64,000 bases of DNA from Microbacterium sp. BR1 (GCF_002812725.1 NZ_NMUN01000003.1:124001-188000), one strand, 5' to 3'. Numbered from the stretch's first letter, positions 1 through 8,735 are shown. A program made the numbers and translations. The notes: generated from the sequence alone by a model not told the origin.

Positions 1-21
1 TGCCCTCGGCCCGGCCTCACT

Positions 22-70
22 CGAGGACTTCGGCTTGAGACGAGGAGCGCTTGGCTTGAACTTTCCTCTC
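22..70. repeat. weak copy of a dispersed imperfect palindrome
   Basis: The left arm begins GAGGACTTCGGC and the right arm ends in TTTCCTCTC, so the outer arms can pair. It resembles the better-formed elements at 1043-1108 and 58610-58674 in its left arm only. It lies just past the stop of the DUF559 gene. Bases 1-21 hold nothing recognisable. The copy assignment is uncertain. Confidence 0.3.
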
Positions 71-85
71 CCCGCCCCGAAGCCC

Positions 86-913
86 TCATGCGATGTGCAG
101 GTTCTGAGCGACAGCGGCGAGAATCTGGCGCTCAACGAGTGGCCACCGATCCATGATCTCGACGTAATCGAAGCGCAGGACGGTGAACCCCGCGAGGCGT
201 AGTCTCCGATCGTGCGCGATATCGGCGCGGCGCTGCGCTGCTTGGTGATACGCGAATCCGTCCAGCTGGATGACGAGTCGTTGCCCGATGAGGAGATCGA
301 CATCATGACCCAGCAGCGGAACCTGTTGCCGGGCCAGGATGCCGAGCCTCGCGAGCCGATGAACGACGAGTGTCTCGAGTCCGGAGTCGGACGCGCCACC
401 GGCTTCTGATGCGAGTGCTCGCGCGGCACGCGTCGTCCACTCAACCGCCTGCAGATGCGCGACGGTAACAAGGCGCTTGTTGATGGCTGACTCCCAGATC
501 GCCAGCGCGTCCAGGTGCGGCAGGCAGGTCGCCACGCGGGCGAGGACATTCTCGATGGCATCCAATGGCGACCTGGGGAACGCGTTCACCGGACCGATAT
601 TGCGATGGGCCACGAAGCGCGACACATCTCGCCCGGCATGCGGGTGGACCGCCAGGTGCACACGGTCGGGTGGACGCGGAACCCAAAGCCCGAGCATCCG
701 TGCTGCGGATACGCACGTCAGACGCGCGCTGGCGCTCATCGCGGCCAGCAGTTCGTTGTCGACGCCCGGAACGTGCAGCCATTGTCGAGCGGTGACGAGG
801 ACGAGCGCCGAGCGCAACGCCTGTTCGATGCGGTAGCGCGTCCATCCCGCCTCGATTGCGTCAGCGCGGTGCGCCCACCCACCGCGCGCCCTGAGCCATG
901 ACGGAAGATCCAT
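86..913 (-). CDS. DUF559 (endonuclease-fold) protein
   Basis: A protein of about 275 residues with a C-terminal DUF559 domain, a small fold related to Vsr-type and other PD-(D/E)xK nucleases. The end shows the family pattern: a conserved Glu in SGLETLVVHRL, then the core VIQLDGFAYHQ followed by RRADIAHDRRLRLAGF and a final FDYVEIM segment. The N-terminal part (WLRARGGWAHRADAIEAG) looks like the winged-helix or AbiEi-type antitoxin-like domain often found in actinobacterial DUF559 proteins. The start at 913 is chosen because family members usually begin just before the WLRxRGG segment. An in-frame GTG at 1012 would add 33 low-complexity residues. No toxin partner is adjacent, so the role is unknown. 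Confidence 0.7.
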   Translation of the reverse strand: MDLPSWLRARGGWAHRADAIEAGWTRYRIEQALRSALVLVTARQWLHVPGVDNELLAAMSASARLTCVSAARMLGLWVPRPPDRVHLAVHPHAGRDVSRFVAHRNIGPVNAFPRSPLDAIENVLARVATCLPHLDALAIWESAINKRLVTVAHLQAVEWTTRAARALASEAGGASDSGLETLVVHRLARLGILARQQVPLLGHDVDLLIGQRLVIQLDGFAYHQAAQRRADIAHDRRLRLAGFTVLRFDYVEIMDRWPLVERQILAAVAQNLHIA

Positions 914-1042
914 GCCGACATCGTTGCGCTCGCGCCGGGCTGTGATTGCCCCGCGGATGCGAACGGGGGACGATCGACGTTCCGTCGCGACGGGGGAGGG
1001 AGCGTGGGCCACTCCACAGGGGAGTCGATCGGCGCGTGCGCG

Positions 1043-1108
1043 AAGGAGTTCGGGGTGAGAGGAGGGCTCTCGAGCTGCGATGCTCCTCGCGCCGCCCGGA
1101 AGTCCTCC
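1043..1108. repeat. dispersed imperfect palindrome, upstream of birA
   Basis: The left arm at 1043-1065 contains GGAGTTCGGGGTGAGAGGAGG and the right arm at 1083-1108 contains CTCCTCGCGCC and GGAAGTCCTCC. The arms are imperfectly complementary. The same arms recur at 58610-58674. It lies between the divergent DUF559 and birA genes, so it could be a REP-like element or a regulatory hairpin. Confidence 0.45.
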
Positions 1109-1133
1109 GGCCGCGCCGCGTCCTCTGGGCGCC

Positions 1134-1139
1134 TAGCCT
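1134..1139 (+). promoter_or_regulatory. putative -10 hexamer for leaderless birA
   Basis: TAGCCT lies 6 nt before the birA ATG, with no ribosome binding site between. A transcript starting 6-7 nt after the hexamer would begin at the start codon. No clear -35 is visible. Confidence 0.45.
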
Positions 1140-1145
1140 GAAACC

Positions 1146-1958
1146 ATGACCCTGCACGCAGAGAACTTCCGACGGGCGGCCACGGTCGCCACGCGTTTCG
1201 CCATCGCAGAGCGAACGGGTTCCACGAACGCCGATCTCGTGCGCGACCACGCACTCGACGCGTCCGCCTGGCCGCACCTCTCGGTTCTCGTCACGGACGA
1301 CCAGACCGACGGACGTGGCCGGTTGGGCCGGGTGTGGTCGGCGCCGCCCGGATCCGCGCTCGCGGTCTCGGTCGTGCTCGATGTGGGAGATCTGCGCCCG
1401 GCCGACCGGGGGTGGGTGCCGCTCCTCGCGGGTGCCGCGCTCACACGCGCCGTCGCGGCACAGCTCACGGCGCTCCTCGGCCCCACGCACACGGTGAGGA
1501 TGAAGTGGCCGAACGATGTGCTGGTCGACGGCCGGAAGATCAGCGGCATCCTCGCCGAGGTCGTCCCGGGGATCCCGGACACCATCGTGGTCGGTGCGGG
1601 CATCAACACGGCGATGACGGCCGAGCAGCTACCGGTGCCCACCGCGACGTCGTTCGCGACCCTCGGGGTCAGCATCACGCCGGATCTCGTCGACACGGTG
1701 CTCGCCGACTACCTCGCCGCTCTCGGTGAGCTCATGGGTGCGCTTCTGCTCGAGGACGGAGACGCCGTGCGCGCCGGCGTCCACGCCGAGGTCGAGGCGC
1801 TCTGCGGGACGATCGGGAGCGCCGTCCGCGTCCATCTGCCGGACGGGTCCGAACTCGTCGGCGAGGCGCTCCGGCTCGGACCGCACGGCGAGCTGGTCGT
1901 CCGCAACGGGCCGGACGAGACATCCGTCGTCGCGGGTGACGTCGTGCACGTCCGCTGA
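1146..1958 (+). CDS. birA: biotin--[acetyl-CoA-carboxylase] ligase
   Basis: Catalyses ATP-dependent transfer of biotin, through biotinyl-5'-AMP, to the lysine of biotin carboxyl carrier domains. The 270-residue protein has the biotin-binding signature GRGRLGRVW at about residues 56-64, KWPNDV at 120-125 and the GRKISGIL segment with the conserved Lys near 131, then the small C-terminal BPL_C domain (residues about 220-270). It has no N-terminal helix-turn-helix, so it is the group I monofunctional type and not a repressor as in E. coli. The ATG at 1146 is preceded by TAGCCT at 1134-1139. The next gene, a PH-domain membrane protein, follows BirA in many actinobacteria. Confidence 0.96.
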   Translation: MTLHAENFRRAATVATRFAIAERTGSTNADLVRDHALDASAWPHLSVLVTDDQTDGRGRLGRVWSAPPGSALAVSVVLDVGDLRPADRGWVPLLAGAALTRAVAAQLTALLGPTHTVRMKWPNDVLVDGRKISGILAEVVPGIPDTIVVGAGINTAMTAEQLPVPTATSFATLGVSITPDLVDTVLADYLAALGELMGALLLEDGDAVRAGVHAEVEALCGTIGSAVRVHLPDGSELVGEALRLGPHGELVVRNGPDETSVVAGDVVHVR

Positions 1959-2007
1959 CGAAGCGCACGGCACCGCGTGGGATGCGTCCGCCCGTGCTCG
2001 CGACCGG

Positions 2008-2013
2008 CAGAAT
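2008..2013 (+). promoter_or_regulatory. putative -10 hexamer for the PH-domain gene
   Basis: CAGAAT lies 6 nt before the ATG at 2020, the same spacing as TAGCCT at birA and purE. It deviates from TANNNT at the first base, so the call is weaker. Confidence 0.3.
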
Positions 2014-2019
2014 GAGCGC

Positions 2020-2598
2020 ATGACCCAGCCGACGACCTACGGCAATCGCCTGCCGGCGCCGCCGCCCGGGATCGCCGCACCCGAGCGCCTGGTCGCGCGC
2101 ACGCGGGGGAGCGCGCGCCGGTTGGGCTGGTCGGCGTTGGTCCTGGTGGCCGTAGCGGGGGCCACGGGTTGGTTCTACGACAACCTCCCCGCGCCGTTCG
2201 AGAACTGGATGCTGCTCGCGGCCGCCGGAGTCGTCGTCGTGCTGCTCGCGGTGTTGCCGTGGATCGTCTGGCTGAGTCGGACGTACACGATCACGACGCG
2301 TCGAGTCATCGCGCGCCGGGGCATCGTCTCCCGCCGCGCACGTGAGCTCTCGCACGCGCGTGGCTACACGATCGGCCTGCGCCGCGGACCGATCCAACGG
2401 ATGTGGCGGGCCGGCACCATCACCTTGAGCAACGGGGTGGACGAGCCGCTGCGCCTCGTCAACGTGCCCGATGTCGTGCTGCTACAAGAGGTGCTCGCCG
2501 ACCAGATCGAGGTCAGTCAGATCCTGGCGCATCGCGATGCCCAGGGCATGGCGATCGACGAATCGGCGGCCCCGCCCCGCCCGCCTCTTCCCGCCTGA
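2020..2598 (+). CDS. PH domain-containing membrane protein (bPH2/DUF304 type)
   Basis: A 192-residue protein with a proline-rich N-terminus, two predicted membrane segments (about residues 36-53 and 62-86) and a cytoplasmic bacterial PH domain. The domain opens with YTITTRRVIARRGIVSRR, the typical first strands of this family, and continues with an IxLRRGPIQRMWRAGTITL-like core. The function is unknown. In mycobacteria a gene of this type lies directly beside birA and near purK/purE, as here. The ATG at 2020 lacks a ribosome binding site and may be translated from a leaderless transcript. Confidence 0.8.
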   Translation: MTQPTTYGNRLPAPPPGIAAPERLVARTRGSARRLGWSALVLVAVAGATGWFYDNLPAPFENWMLLAAAGVVVVLLAVLPWIVWLSRTYTITTRRVIARRGIVSRRARELSHARGYTIGLRRGPIQRMWRAGTITLSNGVDEPLRLVNVPDVVLLQEVLADQIEVSQILAHRDAQGMAIDESAAPPRPPLPA

Positions 2599-2682
2599 AC
2601 GGCCAGCGGGGCCCTGTCGCGTGACGCGGTCCGTCCGGTGACAGGATGGAAGCGCACGTCGAGCCATCCTCGAGGGGGAACC

Positions 2683-3816
2683 ATGACATACCGCGTCGGA
2701 GTCGTCGGCGGTGGGCAGCTGGCACGCATGATGATCGCCCCGGCGGTCGAGCTGGGGGTCGAGATCCGCGTTCTGGCCGAGGCGGAGGGGATGTCTGCGG
2801 CCCTCGCCGCGACAGCGGTCGGCGACTACCACGACGCCGACACGGTGCTGGCATTCGCGCGGGAGGTCGACGTCATCACGTTCGACCACGAACACGTTCC
2901 GCAGTCGGCGCTGCGCGCGCTCGTCGATGCCGGTGTCGCGGTGCACCCGGGTCCCGATGCGCTGCAGTTCGCCCAGGACAAGATCCTCATGCGAACGCGG
3001 CTGGCCGAGCTCGCGGTTCCGCAGCCCGACTGGGCCGCGGTATCGGACGCCGACGGGCTGCAGGAATTCGTCGACGCACACGGAGGCCGCGCCGTCGTTA
3101 AGACCCCGCGCGGTGGATACGACGGCAAGGGCGTGCGTGTCGTGAATCACGGCACGGAGGCCGCCGACTGGTTCGCCGCGCTCGCCGAGGATGCACACGG
3201 CGGACGACTTCTCGTCGAAGAGCTCGTGGACTTCCGGCGCGAGCTGGCGCAGCAGATCGCTCGAAGCCCCCGCGGTGAGATCGTCGCGTACCCCGTGGTC
3301 GAGACGATCCAGCGCGACGGGGTGTGCTCCGAGGTCCTCGCCCCCGCACCGGGCGCGGGTGGGCGGCTGGAAGATGTCGCGAGCGCGATGGCCGGCGACA
3401 TCGCGGAGGGGCTCGGCGTGACGGGCATGCTCGCCGTGGAACTCTTCGAGACGACGGATGAGCGCCTGCTGGTGAACGAACTCGCCATGCGGCCGCACAA
3501 CAGCGGTCACTGGTCCCAGGATGGCGCGCTCACCAGCCAGTTCGAACAGCACCTGCGCGCGGTCCTCGATCTGCCGCTCGGCTTGACCGCGCCGCACTCC
3601 CCGTGGACCGTCATGGTCAATGTCCTCGGCGGACCCGCCGAGGGCGGTCTGGCCGAGAGGGTTCCCGCGGCGATGGCGGCGCATCCGGGCGCGAAGATCC
3701 ACCTGTACGGCAAGGATCCGCGCCCCGGACGCAAGGTCGGTCACGTGAACGTCGCGGGCGACGAGCTCGACGAGGTCGCCTACGAGGCCCGCGCCGCGGC
3801 AGCACACTTCGCTTGA
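2683..3816 (+). CDS. purK: N5-carboxyaminoimidazole ribonucleotide synthase
   Basis: Converts AIR, ATP and bicarbonate to N5-CAIR in de novo purine synthesis, feeding PurE encoded next. The protein is 377 residues, the usual family length, and has the ATP-grasp order: N-terminal VVGGGQLARMM (about 7-17), DKILMR before the ATP-grasp core, KTPRGGYDGKGV in the ATP-binding loop, and the Mg/ATP segment LVNELAMRPHNSGHW, which is diagnostic of PurK. The ATG at 2683 is chosen because a strong ribosome binding site (GAGGGGGAA, about 2672-2680) ends just before it. The stop codon lies inside the first unit of a 22-bp tandem repeat. Confidence 0.96.
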   Translation: MTYRVGVVGGGQLARMMIAPAVELGVEIRVLAEAEGMSAALAATAVGDYHDADTVLAFAREVDVITFDHEHVPQSALRALVDAGVAVHPGPDALQFAQDKILMRTRLAELAVPQPDWAAVSDADGLQEFVDAHGGRAVVKTPRGGYDGKGVRVVNHGTEAADWFAALAEDAHGGRLLVEELVDFRRELAQQIARSPRGEIVAYPVVETIQRDGVCSEVLAPAPGAGGRLEDVASAMAGDIAEGLGVTGMLAVELFETTDERLLVNELAMRPHNSGHWSQDGALTSQFEQHLRAVLDLPLGLTAPHSPWTVMVNVLGGPAEGGLAERVPAAMAAHPGAKIHLYGKDPRPGRKVGHVNVAGDELDEVAYEARAAAAHFA

Positions 3817-3873
3817 GCGCGCGGCGCAGTTCGCTTGAGCGCGCGGCGCAGTTCGACTGAGCGCGCGGCGCAA
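3808..3873 (+). repeat. 22-bp tandem repeat, three copies, starting inside the purK stop
   Basis: Units at 3808-3829, 3830-3851 and 3852-3873. The first two are identical and the third differs at two bases. Each unit carries TTCGCTTGAGCGCGCGGCGC or a close variant, so the last codons and TGA of purK (3814-3816) belong to unit 1. The unit length is not a multiple of three and lies between purK and the purE promoter. Confidence 0.85.
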
Positions 3874-3897
3874 CGGCATTCTTGCAGGAGCGGGGCC

Positions 3898-3903
3898 TAG
3901 CCT
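3898..3903 (+). promoter_or_regulatory. putative -10 hexamer for leaderless purE
   Basis: TAGCCT lies 6 nt before the purE GTG at 3910, the same hexamer and spacing as at birA. No ribosome binding site lies between. Confidence 0.45.
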
Positions 3904-3909
3904 GGTCGG

Positions 3910-4425
3910 GTGACCCGGCCGCTGCATTCCTCCGAGGCGCCCATCGTCGGCGTCGTCATGGGCTCCGACTCGGACTGGCGCGTCATGAGCGACGCCTCCC
4001 AGGCCCTCTCGGATCTGCTCATCCCGCACGAGGTCGAGGTCGTCTCGGCGCATCGCACGCCCGACAAGCTCATGTCGTACGGGCGCGCGGCGCGGGCGCG
4101 AGGCATCCGGGTCATCATCGCGGGCGCCGGCGGTGCCGCACACCTGCCCGGCATGCTCGCCTCGGTCACGTCGCTGCCCGTCATTGGAGTGCCCGTTCCT
4201 CTTTCGACCCTCGACGGACTGGACTCGCTGCTCAGCATCGTGCAGATGCCCGGCGGTATCCCCGTCGCCACGGTGTCGATCGGTGGCGCGAAGAACGCGG
4301 GACTCCTCGCGGCCCGCATCCTCGGGTCATCCGATGCCGCTCTGGCCCACGCGCTCGACGACTACGCACGGCGTCTGGAGTCCGAGGTCGAGGAGAAGAA
4401 CCGGCGGCTGAAGGAATCGTTGTGA
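3910..4425 (+). CDS. purE: N5-carboxyaminoimidazole ribonucleotide mutase
   Basis: Class I PurE, which moves the carboxyl group of N5-CAIR to make CAIR for purine synthesis, working with PurK encoded upstream. The 171-residue protein shows [10 protein letters not shown] (about 17-26), the catalytic SAHRTP motif (46-51) and [12 protein letters not shown] (71-82), all part of the active site of this octameric enzyme. The GTG at 3910 follows a TAGCCT hexamer. The stop overlaps the start of the LCP gene by GTGA, so translation of the two is probably coupled. Confidence 0.96.
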   Translation: MTRPLHSSEAPIVGVVMGSDSDWRVMSDASQALSDLLIPHEVEVVSAHRTPDKLMSYGRAARARGIRVIIAGAGGAAHLPGMLASVTSLPVIGVPVPLSTLDGLDSLLSIVQMPGGIPVATVSIGGAKNAGLLAARILGSSDAALAHALDDYARRLESEVEEKNRRLKESL

Positions 4426-5861
4426 GCGTCGCCGCCCCCACCCGGCTGCCACGCGCCACGCCCTCGCTGCCGCCGATCGTCAACCAGCTTCCGCTGAGAT
4501 ACCCGGACTCCGGCTCGGCCGACTACATGCGTCGCCGCGCGTGGTGGCTCGTGGTGTTCAACGTGCTGGTCCCGGGCTCTGCCCAGATACTTGCGGGCAG
4601 CAGGAAGCTCGGGCGGTTCGCGCTCGGCGCGACGCTGTTCATGTGGTCGGTCCTGGTCCTCGCGGGCGTCGCGTCGCTCCTCTGGCCGTTCCTGCTCCTG
4701 TGGGTCGCGACGAACGGGATCGCCCTGTTGCTCATCCAGGGCCTCCTCATCGCGTACGCGGCGCTGTGGGTGATCCTGGCGATCGACACCTTCCGGTTGG
4801 TGCGACTGGTGAAGTTGCGCCCGCTCGCGCGTGTCGGTGTGTCGGCCGTGCTCGCCGGACTGCTCGTCCTCACATCGGGCGGCGCTCTCTGGGCCGCGGA
4901 TGTCACGGGTACCACTCGAGGCACGTTGGGGTCGATCTTCGGTCTGGGCGGACCCGCCGTGCCGCCGTCGGACGGCTACTACAACATCCTTCTGCTCGGT
5001 GCCGACAGCGGCGAGGGACGCGACTCGATGCGCTACGACAGCATCTCGGTCGTGTCCATCAACGCGGACACGGGTGCTGCGACCATCACCGGCATCCCGC
5101 GCGACATGCCCGGGTTCCCGTTCGCACCGGGACCGATGCTCGACCTGTACCCGGAGGGGCACACGAACCACCCGGACGCGAAATGCGGCTGGGGTTCGGG
5201 AATCAACCAGCTGCGCACCGAGGTCGAGGTCTGCCGGGACGGTGACGCCCTGTACCCCGATGCGCGCGCCGCCGGCTCCTCCCCGGCGATCGAGGCGACG
5301 AAGGATGCCGCGGAAGGCATCCTGGGCATCGAGATCCCCTACTACGTCTTCATCGACATGCACGGCTTCGCTGCTCTCGTCGATGCGCTCGGCGGCGTGG
5401 ACATCACGGTCGAACAGCGTCTGCCGAAGGGTGGCGGACCCGCGTATTCCGGGCAGTCGGCCGAGGACTGGGCGATCGGATGGATCGAGGCCGGCCCACA
5501 GCACATGGACGGTGATACCGCGCAGTGGTACGCACGTTCGCGGTACACGACGAATGACTGGGATCGCATGAAGCGCCAGCGCGAGCTGCAGGCCGCGATC
5601 CTGGCCCAGTTCACGCCGAGCAATGTCCTGAGTCGCTTCAAGGATGTGGCGGTCGCCGGCACCGCGATCGTCGAGACCGACCTTCCCGAGTCGATGCTGC
5701 CGTACTTCGCGGACCTCGCCCTCAAGACGAGAGAGCTTCCGATCACGGCGATCGAGTTGACGCCCGAGGGTGGCGTCGACGCCGAGCAACCCGACTACGC
5801 CTACGTGCGCGAGCTCGTGCAGTCGAAGCTGCATCCTCCCACCCCGACGCCGACGCCCTGA
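4422..5861 (+). CDS. LytR-CpsA-Psr (LCP) family glycopolymer transferase
   Basis: LCP enzymes transfer lipid-linked wall polymers (teichoic acid, arabinogalactan, capsule) to peptidoglycan on the outer face of the membrane. The 479-residue protein has a cytoplasmic N-terminus with about four hydrophobic segments between residues 42 and 158, then an extracellular LCP domain from about 186. It shows [20 protein letters not shown], with the Arg/Asp residues that bind the pyrophosphate, and [11 protein letters not shown], the second conserved Arg-Asp pair near 227-228. The multi-span N-terminus is longer than the single anchor of most LCP proteins. The GTG at 4422 overlaps the purE stop. It is the likely attachment enzyme for polymers made by the island downstream. 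Confidence 0.93.
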   Translation: MSVAAPTRLPRATPSLPPIVNQLPLRYPDSGSADYMRRRAWWLVVFNVLVPGSAQILAGSRKLGRFALGATLFMWSVLVLAGVASLLWPFLLLWVATNGIALLLIQGLLIAYAALWVILAIDTFRLVRLVKLRPLARVGVSAVLAGLLVLTSGGALWAADVTGTTRGTLGSIFGLGGPAVPPSDGYYNILLLGADSGEGRDSMRYDSISVVSINADTGAATITGIPRDMPGFPFAPGPMLDLYPEGHTNHPDAKCGWGSGINQLRTEVEVCRDGDALYPDARAAGSSPAIEATKDAAEGILGIEIPYYVFIDMHGFAALVDALGGVDITVEQRLPKGGGPAYSGQSAEDWAIGWIEAGPQHMDGDTAQWYARSRYTTNDWDRMKRQRELQAAILAQFTPSNVLSRFKDVAVAGTAIVETDLPESMLPYFADLALKTRELPITAIELTPEGGVDAEQPDYAYVRELVQSKLHPPTPTPTP

Positions 5862-5910
5862 CTCCGCGCCTGCCGAATTCTCGCCGCGTCACTCGGGCCG
5901 AACTTCCTCA

Positions 5911-5976
5911 CCTGGGGCGTCAGCATGACGCTGGGGCGTGGGGCCCCACGCCCCAGCGTGTTTCTGACGCCCCAGG
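5911..5976. terminator. nested inverted repeat, probable bidirectional terminator
   Basis: A perfect 16+16 palindrome (ACGCTGGGGCGTGGGG and its complement, 5928-5959) is enclosed by a second inverted repeat (CCTGGGGCGTCAG at 5911-5923, complement at 5964-5976). It sits between the convergent LCP and GT2-GtrA genes. No T-tract follows, as is common for actinobacterial terminators. The rest of 5862-6062 shows nothing recognisable. Confidence 0.65.
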
Positions 5977-6062
5977 TCGGCGCTGAAGGGGGCGACGACA
6001 CCGCGGGCGCTGAAGCGGGCGACGACACCGACGACACCGACGCTGTGGCGGAGGGGCTCGGG

Positions 6063-7205
6063 CTATAGCTCGCCGGGCTGCATCGCCTGTTCGTCGAGCT
6101 TCTGCGCGAGTGCGCGACGCCGTGACGGCGCGCCCTCGCGCTGCGGTGCGTAGACGACGAGGGAGTGGAAAGCGAAGCGCGCCACGAAAGCGACGGCGAG
6201 AGTGATGGCCGCCGCGAGCACGCTCGAGATGTGCCACGTCTCGACCAGGAGCGCCAGCACCGGGATGCGAATGAGCGCCTCGGCGTTGTTGAAGCTGAAC
6301 GACTTGGCGAACCTCAGCCAGCGCGCGGAGGCGTTCCCGAGCATTTCGCGGAAGACGAACCGCTCCTGCAGGAAGAAGTTGCCCAAGATCGTGACCTCGG
6401 CGGCGATCACCGCGGCCCACACGTAGCTCATGCCCACATGCGTCAGGCCCGCCATGATGCCGATGTTGGCGACGGCCCCGATGGCTCCGATCAGGGCGAA
6501 GCCCGACATCTTGCCGAACTTCAGCACCGAGAGCTGCGTGAGAAAACGCAGTCCCTGACGGACGGATGCCTTCGACGATCCGGCCGATCGCTCGGCGAAG
6601 TCGAACGGCACCTCGGCCAGGACGACGTCGTTGCGGGCGAGGATCTCCAGGAGGATCTTGAAGCCCCGTGGGCGGAGGCGGTCGAGGTCGAGCTGGGTTC
6701 GGTCGACGAGGAAGTAGCCCGTCATCGGGTCCGTCGAGTTGCGCAGGCGCAGCGGGAACATCGCCTTCGTCAGCAGCGTCGCACCGCGCGAGACCGCCGT
6801 GCGCATGGCATCCGCCAGCCCTGTCGCGTCTCCACCGCCGGTGTAGCGGGATGCGGCGACGATGCCGGCGCCGGTGCGCTGCCGGGCACGGAGCATGTCG
6901 GGAATGGTCTCGGGAGGATGCTGCAGGTCACCGTCCATCACGATGCAGATGTCCGACTCCGCCAGACGCAGGCCTTCGAGGACCGCCCCGCCCAGGCCCG
7001 CCGTCGGCGCGTCGCGGTGGACGAGTCGCACCGGTATCTGCGTCGCGGCAGCGACGCGTTCGACCGCCGCCGGGGTGTCGTCGGTGGAGTCGTCGACGAA
7101 GAGAATCTCGCGATCAAGCCCGTCGGTCGCGGCTTGGATCCGCCGAACCAGTTCAGCGATGTTCGGCGCTTCGTTGAAGGTGGGAACGATGATCGAGAGG
7201 TCCAC
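6063..7205 (-). CDS. polyprenol-phosphate sugar synthase (GT2) fused to GtrA domain
   Basis: The N-terminal half (about residues 1-225) is a GT2 domain of the dolichol-phosphate mannose synthase family: LSIIVPTFNEAPNI at the start, FVDDSTDDT, the metal-binding MDGD at about 90-93 followed by LQHPPE, and SRYTGGG. The C-terminal part (about 235-370) has four membrane segments of the GtrA family, found in proteins that move polyprenyl-phosphate sugars across the membrane. The fusion probably makes a polyprenyl-phosphate hexose, perhaps mannose or glucose, and helps present it outside for GT-C enzymes. The GTG at 7205 is chosen for its GAGGGG ribosome binding site; an in-frame GTG 18 nt upstream is less likely. 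Substrate identity is inferred from family only. Confidence 0.88.
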   Translation of the reverse strand: MDLSIIVPTFNEAPNIAELVRRIQAATDGLDREILFVDDSTDDTPAAVERVAAATQIPVRLVHRDAPTAGLGGAVLEGLRLAESDICIVMDGDLQHPPETIPDMLRARQRTGAGIVAASRYTGGGDATGLADAMRTAVSRGATLLTKAMFPLRLRNSTDPMTGYFLVDRTQLDLDRLRPRGFKILLEILARNDVVLAEVPFDFAERSAGSSKASVRQGLRFLTQLSVLKFGKMSGFALIGAIGAVANIGIMAGLTHVGMSYVWAAVIAAEVTILGNFFLQERFVFREMLGNASARWLRFAKSFSFNNAEALIRIPVLALLVETWHISSVLAAAITLAVAFVARFAFHSLVVYAPQREGAPSRRRALAQKLDEQAMQPGEL

Positions 7206-7310
7206 GGCGCACCCCTCGTTCACTCAGCGATCCCCGGACGGGGCCGTCATCGACGATGCAAGAATATCCCGCTGGAGGGACGCCAAACTGGGTCTTTCGT
7301 TTGCGTGGGT

Positions 7311-8057
7311 TCAGCGTCGTCGGGATGCGATCAACAGGACGATGATCACCACGCTCGCGGCCAGAGCGATGGCCGCGAGAAGCAGAAAGATCGCGGGGAA
7401 TTCTGCGAGGCCGGGCCATCCGGGGGAGTCCGGGGCACCCCCGGGGATTCGGACCTTTCCCTCCCGGTCGGGCGGGGTGGGATGTCCGGCTTGACCTTGG
7501 TTGTCGGGCACGGCCTGTGGGGGCGTGGTCGCACCCGGCGTCGCCGCCTGCGTCGCGTGGCTTGCTTCTCCCGGCCCTCCCGCCTGTTCATGGGGCAGAA
7601 GGTGGGGGATGCCGGGGGTTCCCGGCACATGGGGAGTACCGGGAACCGTCGGGGGGTGGTCCGGCGGGTTTCCGGTCACGGTGACGACGGCGACGAAGTC
7701 GCGCGAACCCGAGAAGGTGAGCACGTACGGGCCCGAGCCGAGCAGGGGGGCGACGAAGACCACCGACATCCCCCCGTCTGCGCGGCTCACGAGCTCGGGC
7801 GACCCGGTCGCCATGTCGAAGATCAGAGCATCCTCGGCGCGATGGCCCGTGACCTGCGCCCGCACCGTCTCGTGCGGGGTGAAGAACCCCGCCGAGAACG
7901 TCGCCACCGCCCGACCCCCGGGCGCGATGACCGCGGGCGCAATCCAGGCGCCGGGCGAGACCACATAAGAGTCATCAACCACGTGAGCGACAGCCCCACC
8001 GCCGGGGGAGGTCAGTGCAGCGAGCGCGAGGGCCGCCGCCACGACCAGCTTGATCAT
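7311..8057 (-). CDS. secreted surface protein with Pro-rich stalk and C-terminal anchor
   Basis: A 248-residue protein with a signal peptide (MIKLVVAAALALAALTS, cleavage likely after GAVA near 24), a domain of about 100 residues likely to be Ig-like, a Pro/Gly/Thr-rich stalk (about 130-205), a hydrophobic segment and a terminal Arg cluster (SRRR). This is the layout of a wall- or membrane-anchored protein, but no LPxTG or LAxTG motif precedes the hydrophobic segment, so it may be membrane anchored. The globular part resembles that of the neighbour at 8178-8735: both have a DDxYV segment near the N-terminus, an xFxAGxxxxxE strand and a DGxxxxxFxxPxxGxGxYxxTF strand. The ATG at 8057 has a GGGGAG ribosome binding site. 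Function unknown. Confidence 0.7.
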   Translation of the reverse strand: MIKLVVAAALALAALTSPGGGAVAHVVDDSYVVSPGAWIAPAVIAPGGRAVATFSAGFFTPHETVRAQVTGHRAEDALIFDMATGSPELVSRADGGMSVVFVAPLLGSGPYVLTFSGSRDFVAVVTVTGNPPDHPPTVPGTPHVPGTPGIPHLLPHEQAGGPGEASHATQAATPGATTPPQAVPDNQGQAGHPTPPDREGKVRIPGGAPDSPGWPGLAEFPAIFLLLAAIALAASVVIIVLLIASRRR

Positions 8058-8177
8058 CGAACTCCCCGTGTGGCCCAGCTGTCCGGCCACGCGCCTAGGT
8101 CTTGCCGACACGTTCGCGCATGGGGCGTCACGCCCCTGCCCGCCGGACGAGGCCGGGGAGGGGCGTCCGCACCGAGA

Positions 8178-8735
8178 TCAGGCGCGCCGGCGGCGCAGAA
8201 CCGTGAACGCGATCAACGCGGAGCCCACGACCAGCAGAGCCGCGCCGCCGCCGAAGATCCACGGCGACGTCCCGCCACCGGTGAGCGCGAGCGCCCGGTC
8301 GACTCCGGGGTCGTGGTCGCACGACGCGGCCGTGTCCAGGCCGTGACTGACGGTGATGGGCGCCGTGTAGCTCTGCGTCGCGCTGGTGAAGGTGATGTCG
8401 TAGACGCCTTCGCCGTCGACCGGGGGCAGGAAGGTCGCGGTCAGGCTGCCGTCGGCCGCCGCCTGGACGTTCGGGGTGAAACTCGCGCCGCTGACGCGCA
8501 GCCCGGACGCCGAGACCTCGACGGTCTCGCCGCCGAGCCAGTATCCCGCGCCGAACACGATGGTCGACGTATCGCACGGTCCGATGACCGGATTCTCGAT
8601 CGTGACCGAGGCCGGCAGAACGTACGGAACGTAGTCGTCGTCGGTCTCTGCAAAAGCGGCGGTGGGAGCGGCGAACGCCCCGACGGCCAGAATCCCCAGT
8701 GTCACGGCGAGCGCGACGAACTTATTCTTCAGCAT
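8178..8735 (-). CDS. secreted sortase-anchored surface protein (LAxTG type)
   Basis: A 185-residue protein with a signal peptide (cleavage likely at AFA/ETDDD, about residue 29), one domain of about 110 residues likely to be Ig-like, and a C-terminal sorting signal: LALTG at about 149-153, a hydrophobic stretch and RRRRA. LAxTG is the recognition motif of class E sortases of high-G+C Gram-positives, so the protein is probably linked to the wall. Two cysteines in the domain (about 54 and 139) could form a disulfide. The ATG at 8735 follows a GGGGAA ribosome binding site. It is followed by a related secreted protein on the same strand. No sortase gene is in this window. Function unknown. Confidence 0.75.
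   Translation of the reverse strand: MLKNKFVALAVTLGILAVGAFAAPTAAFAETDDDYVPYVLPASVTIENPVIGPCDTSTIVFGAGYWLGGETVEVSASGLRVSGASFTPNVQAAADGSLTATFLPPVDGEGVYDITFTSATQSYTAPITVSHGLDTAASCDHDPGVDRALALTGGGTSPWIFGGGAALLVVGSALIAFTVLRRRRA

Noticed and set aside
86-1012. DUF559 protein as toxin of a toxin-antitoxin pair
   Set aside because: No small partner gene lies next to it on either side within the window.
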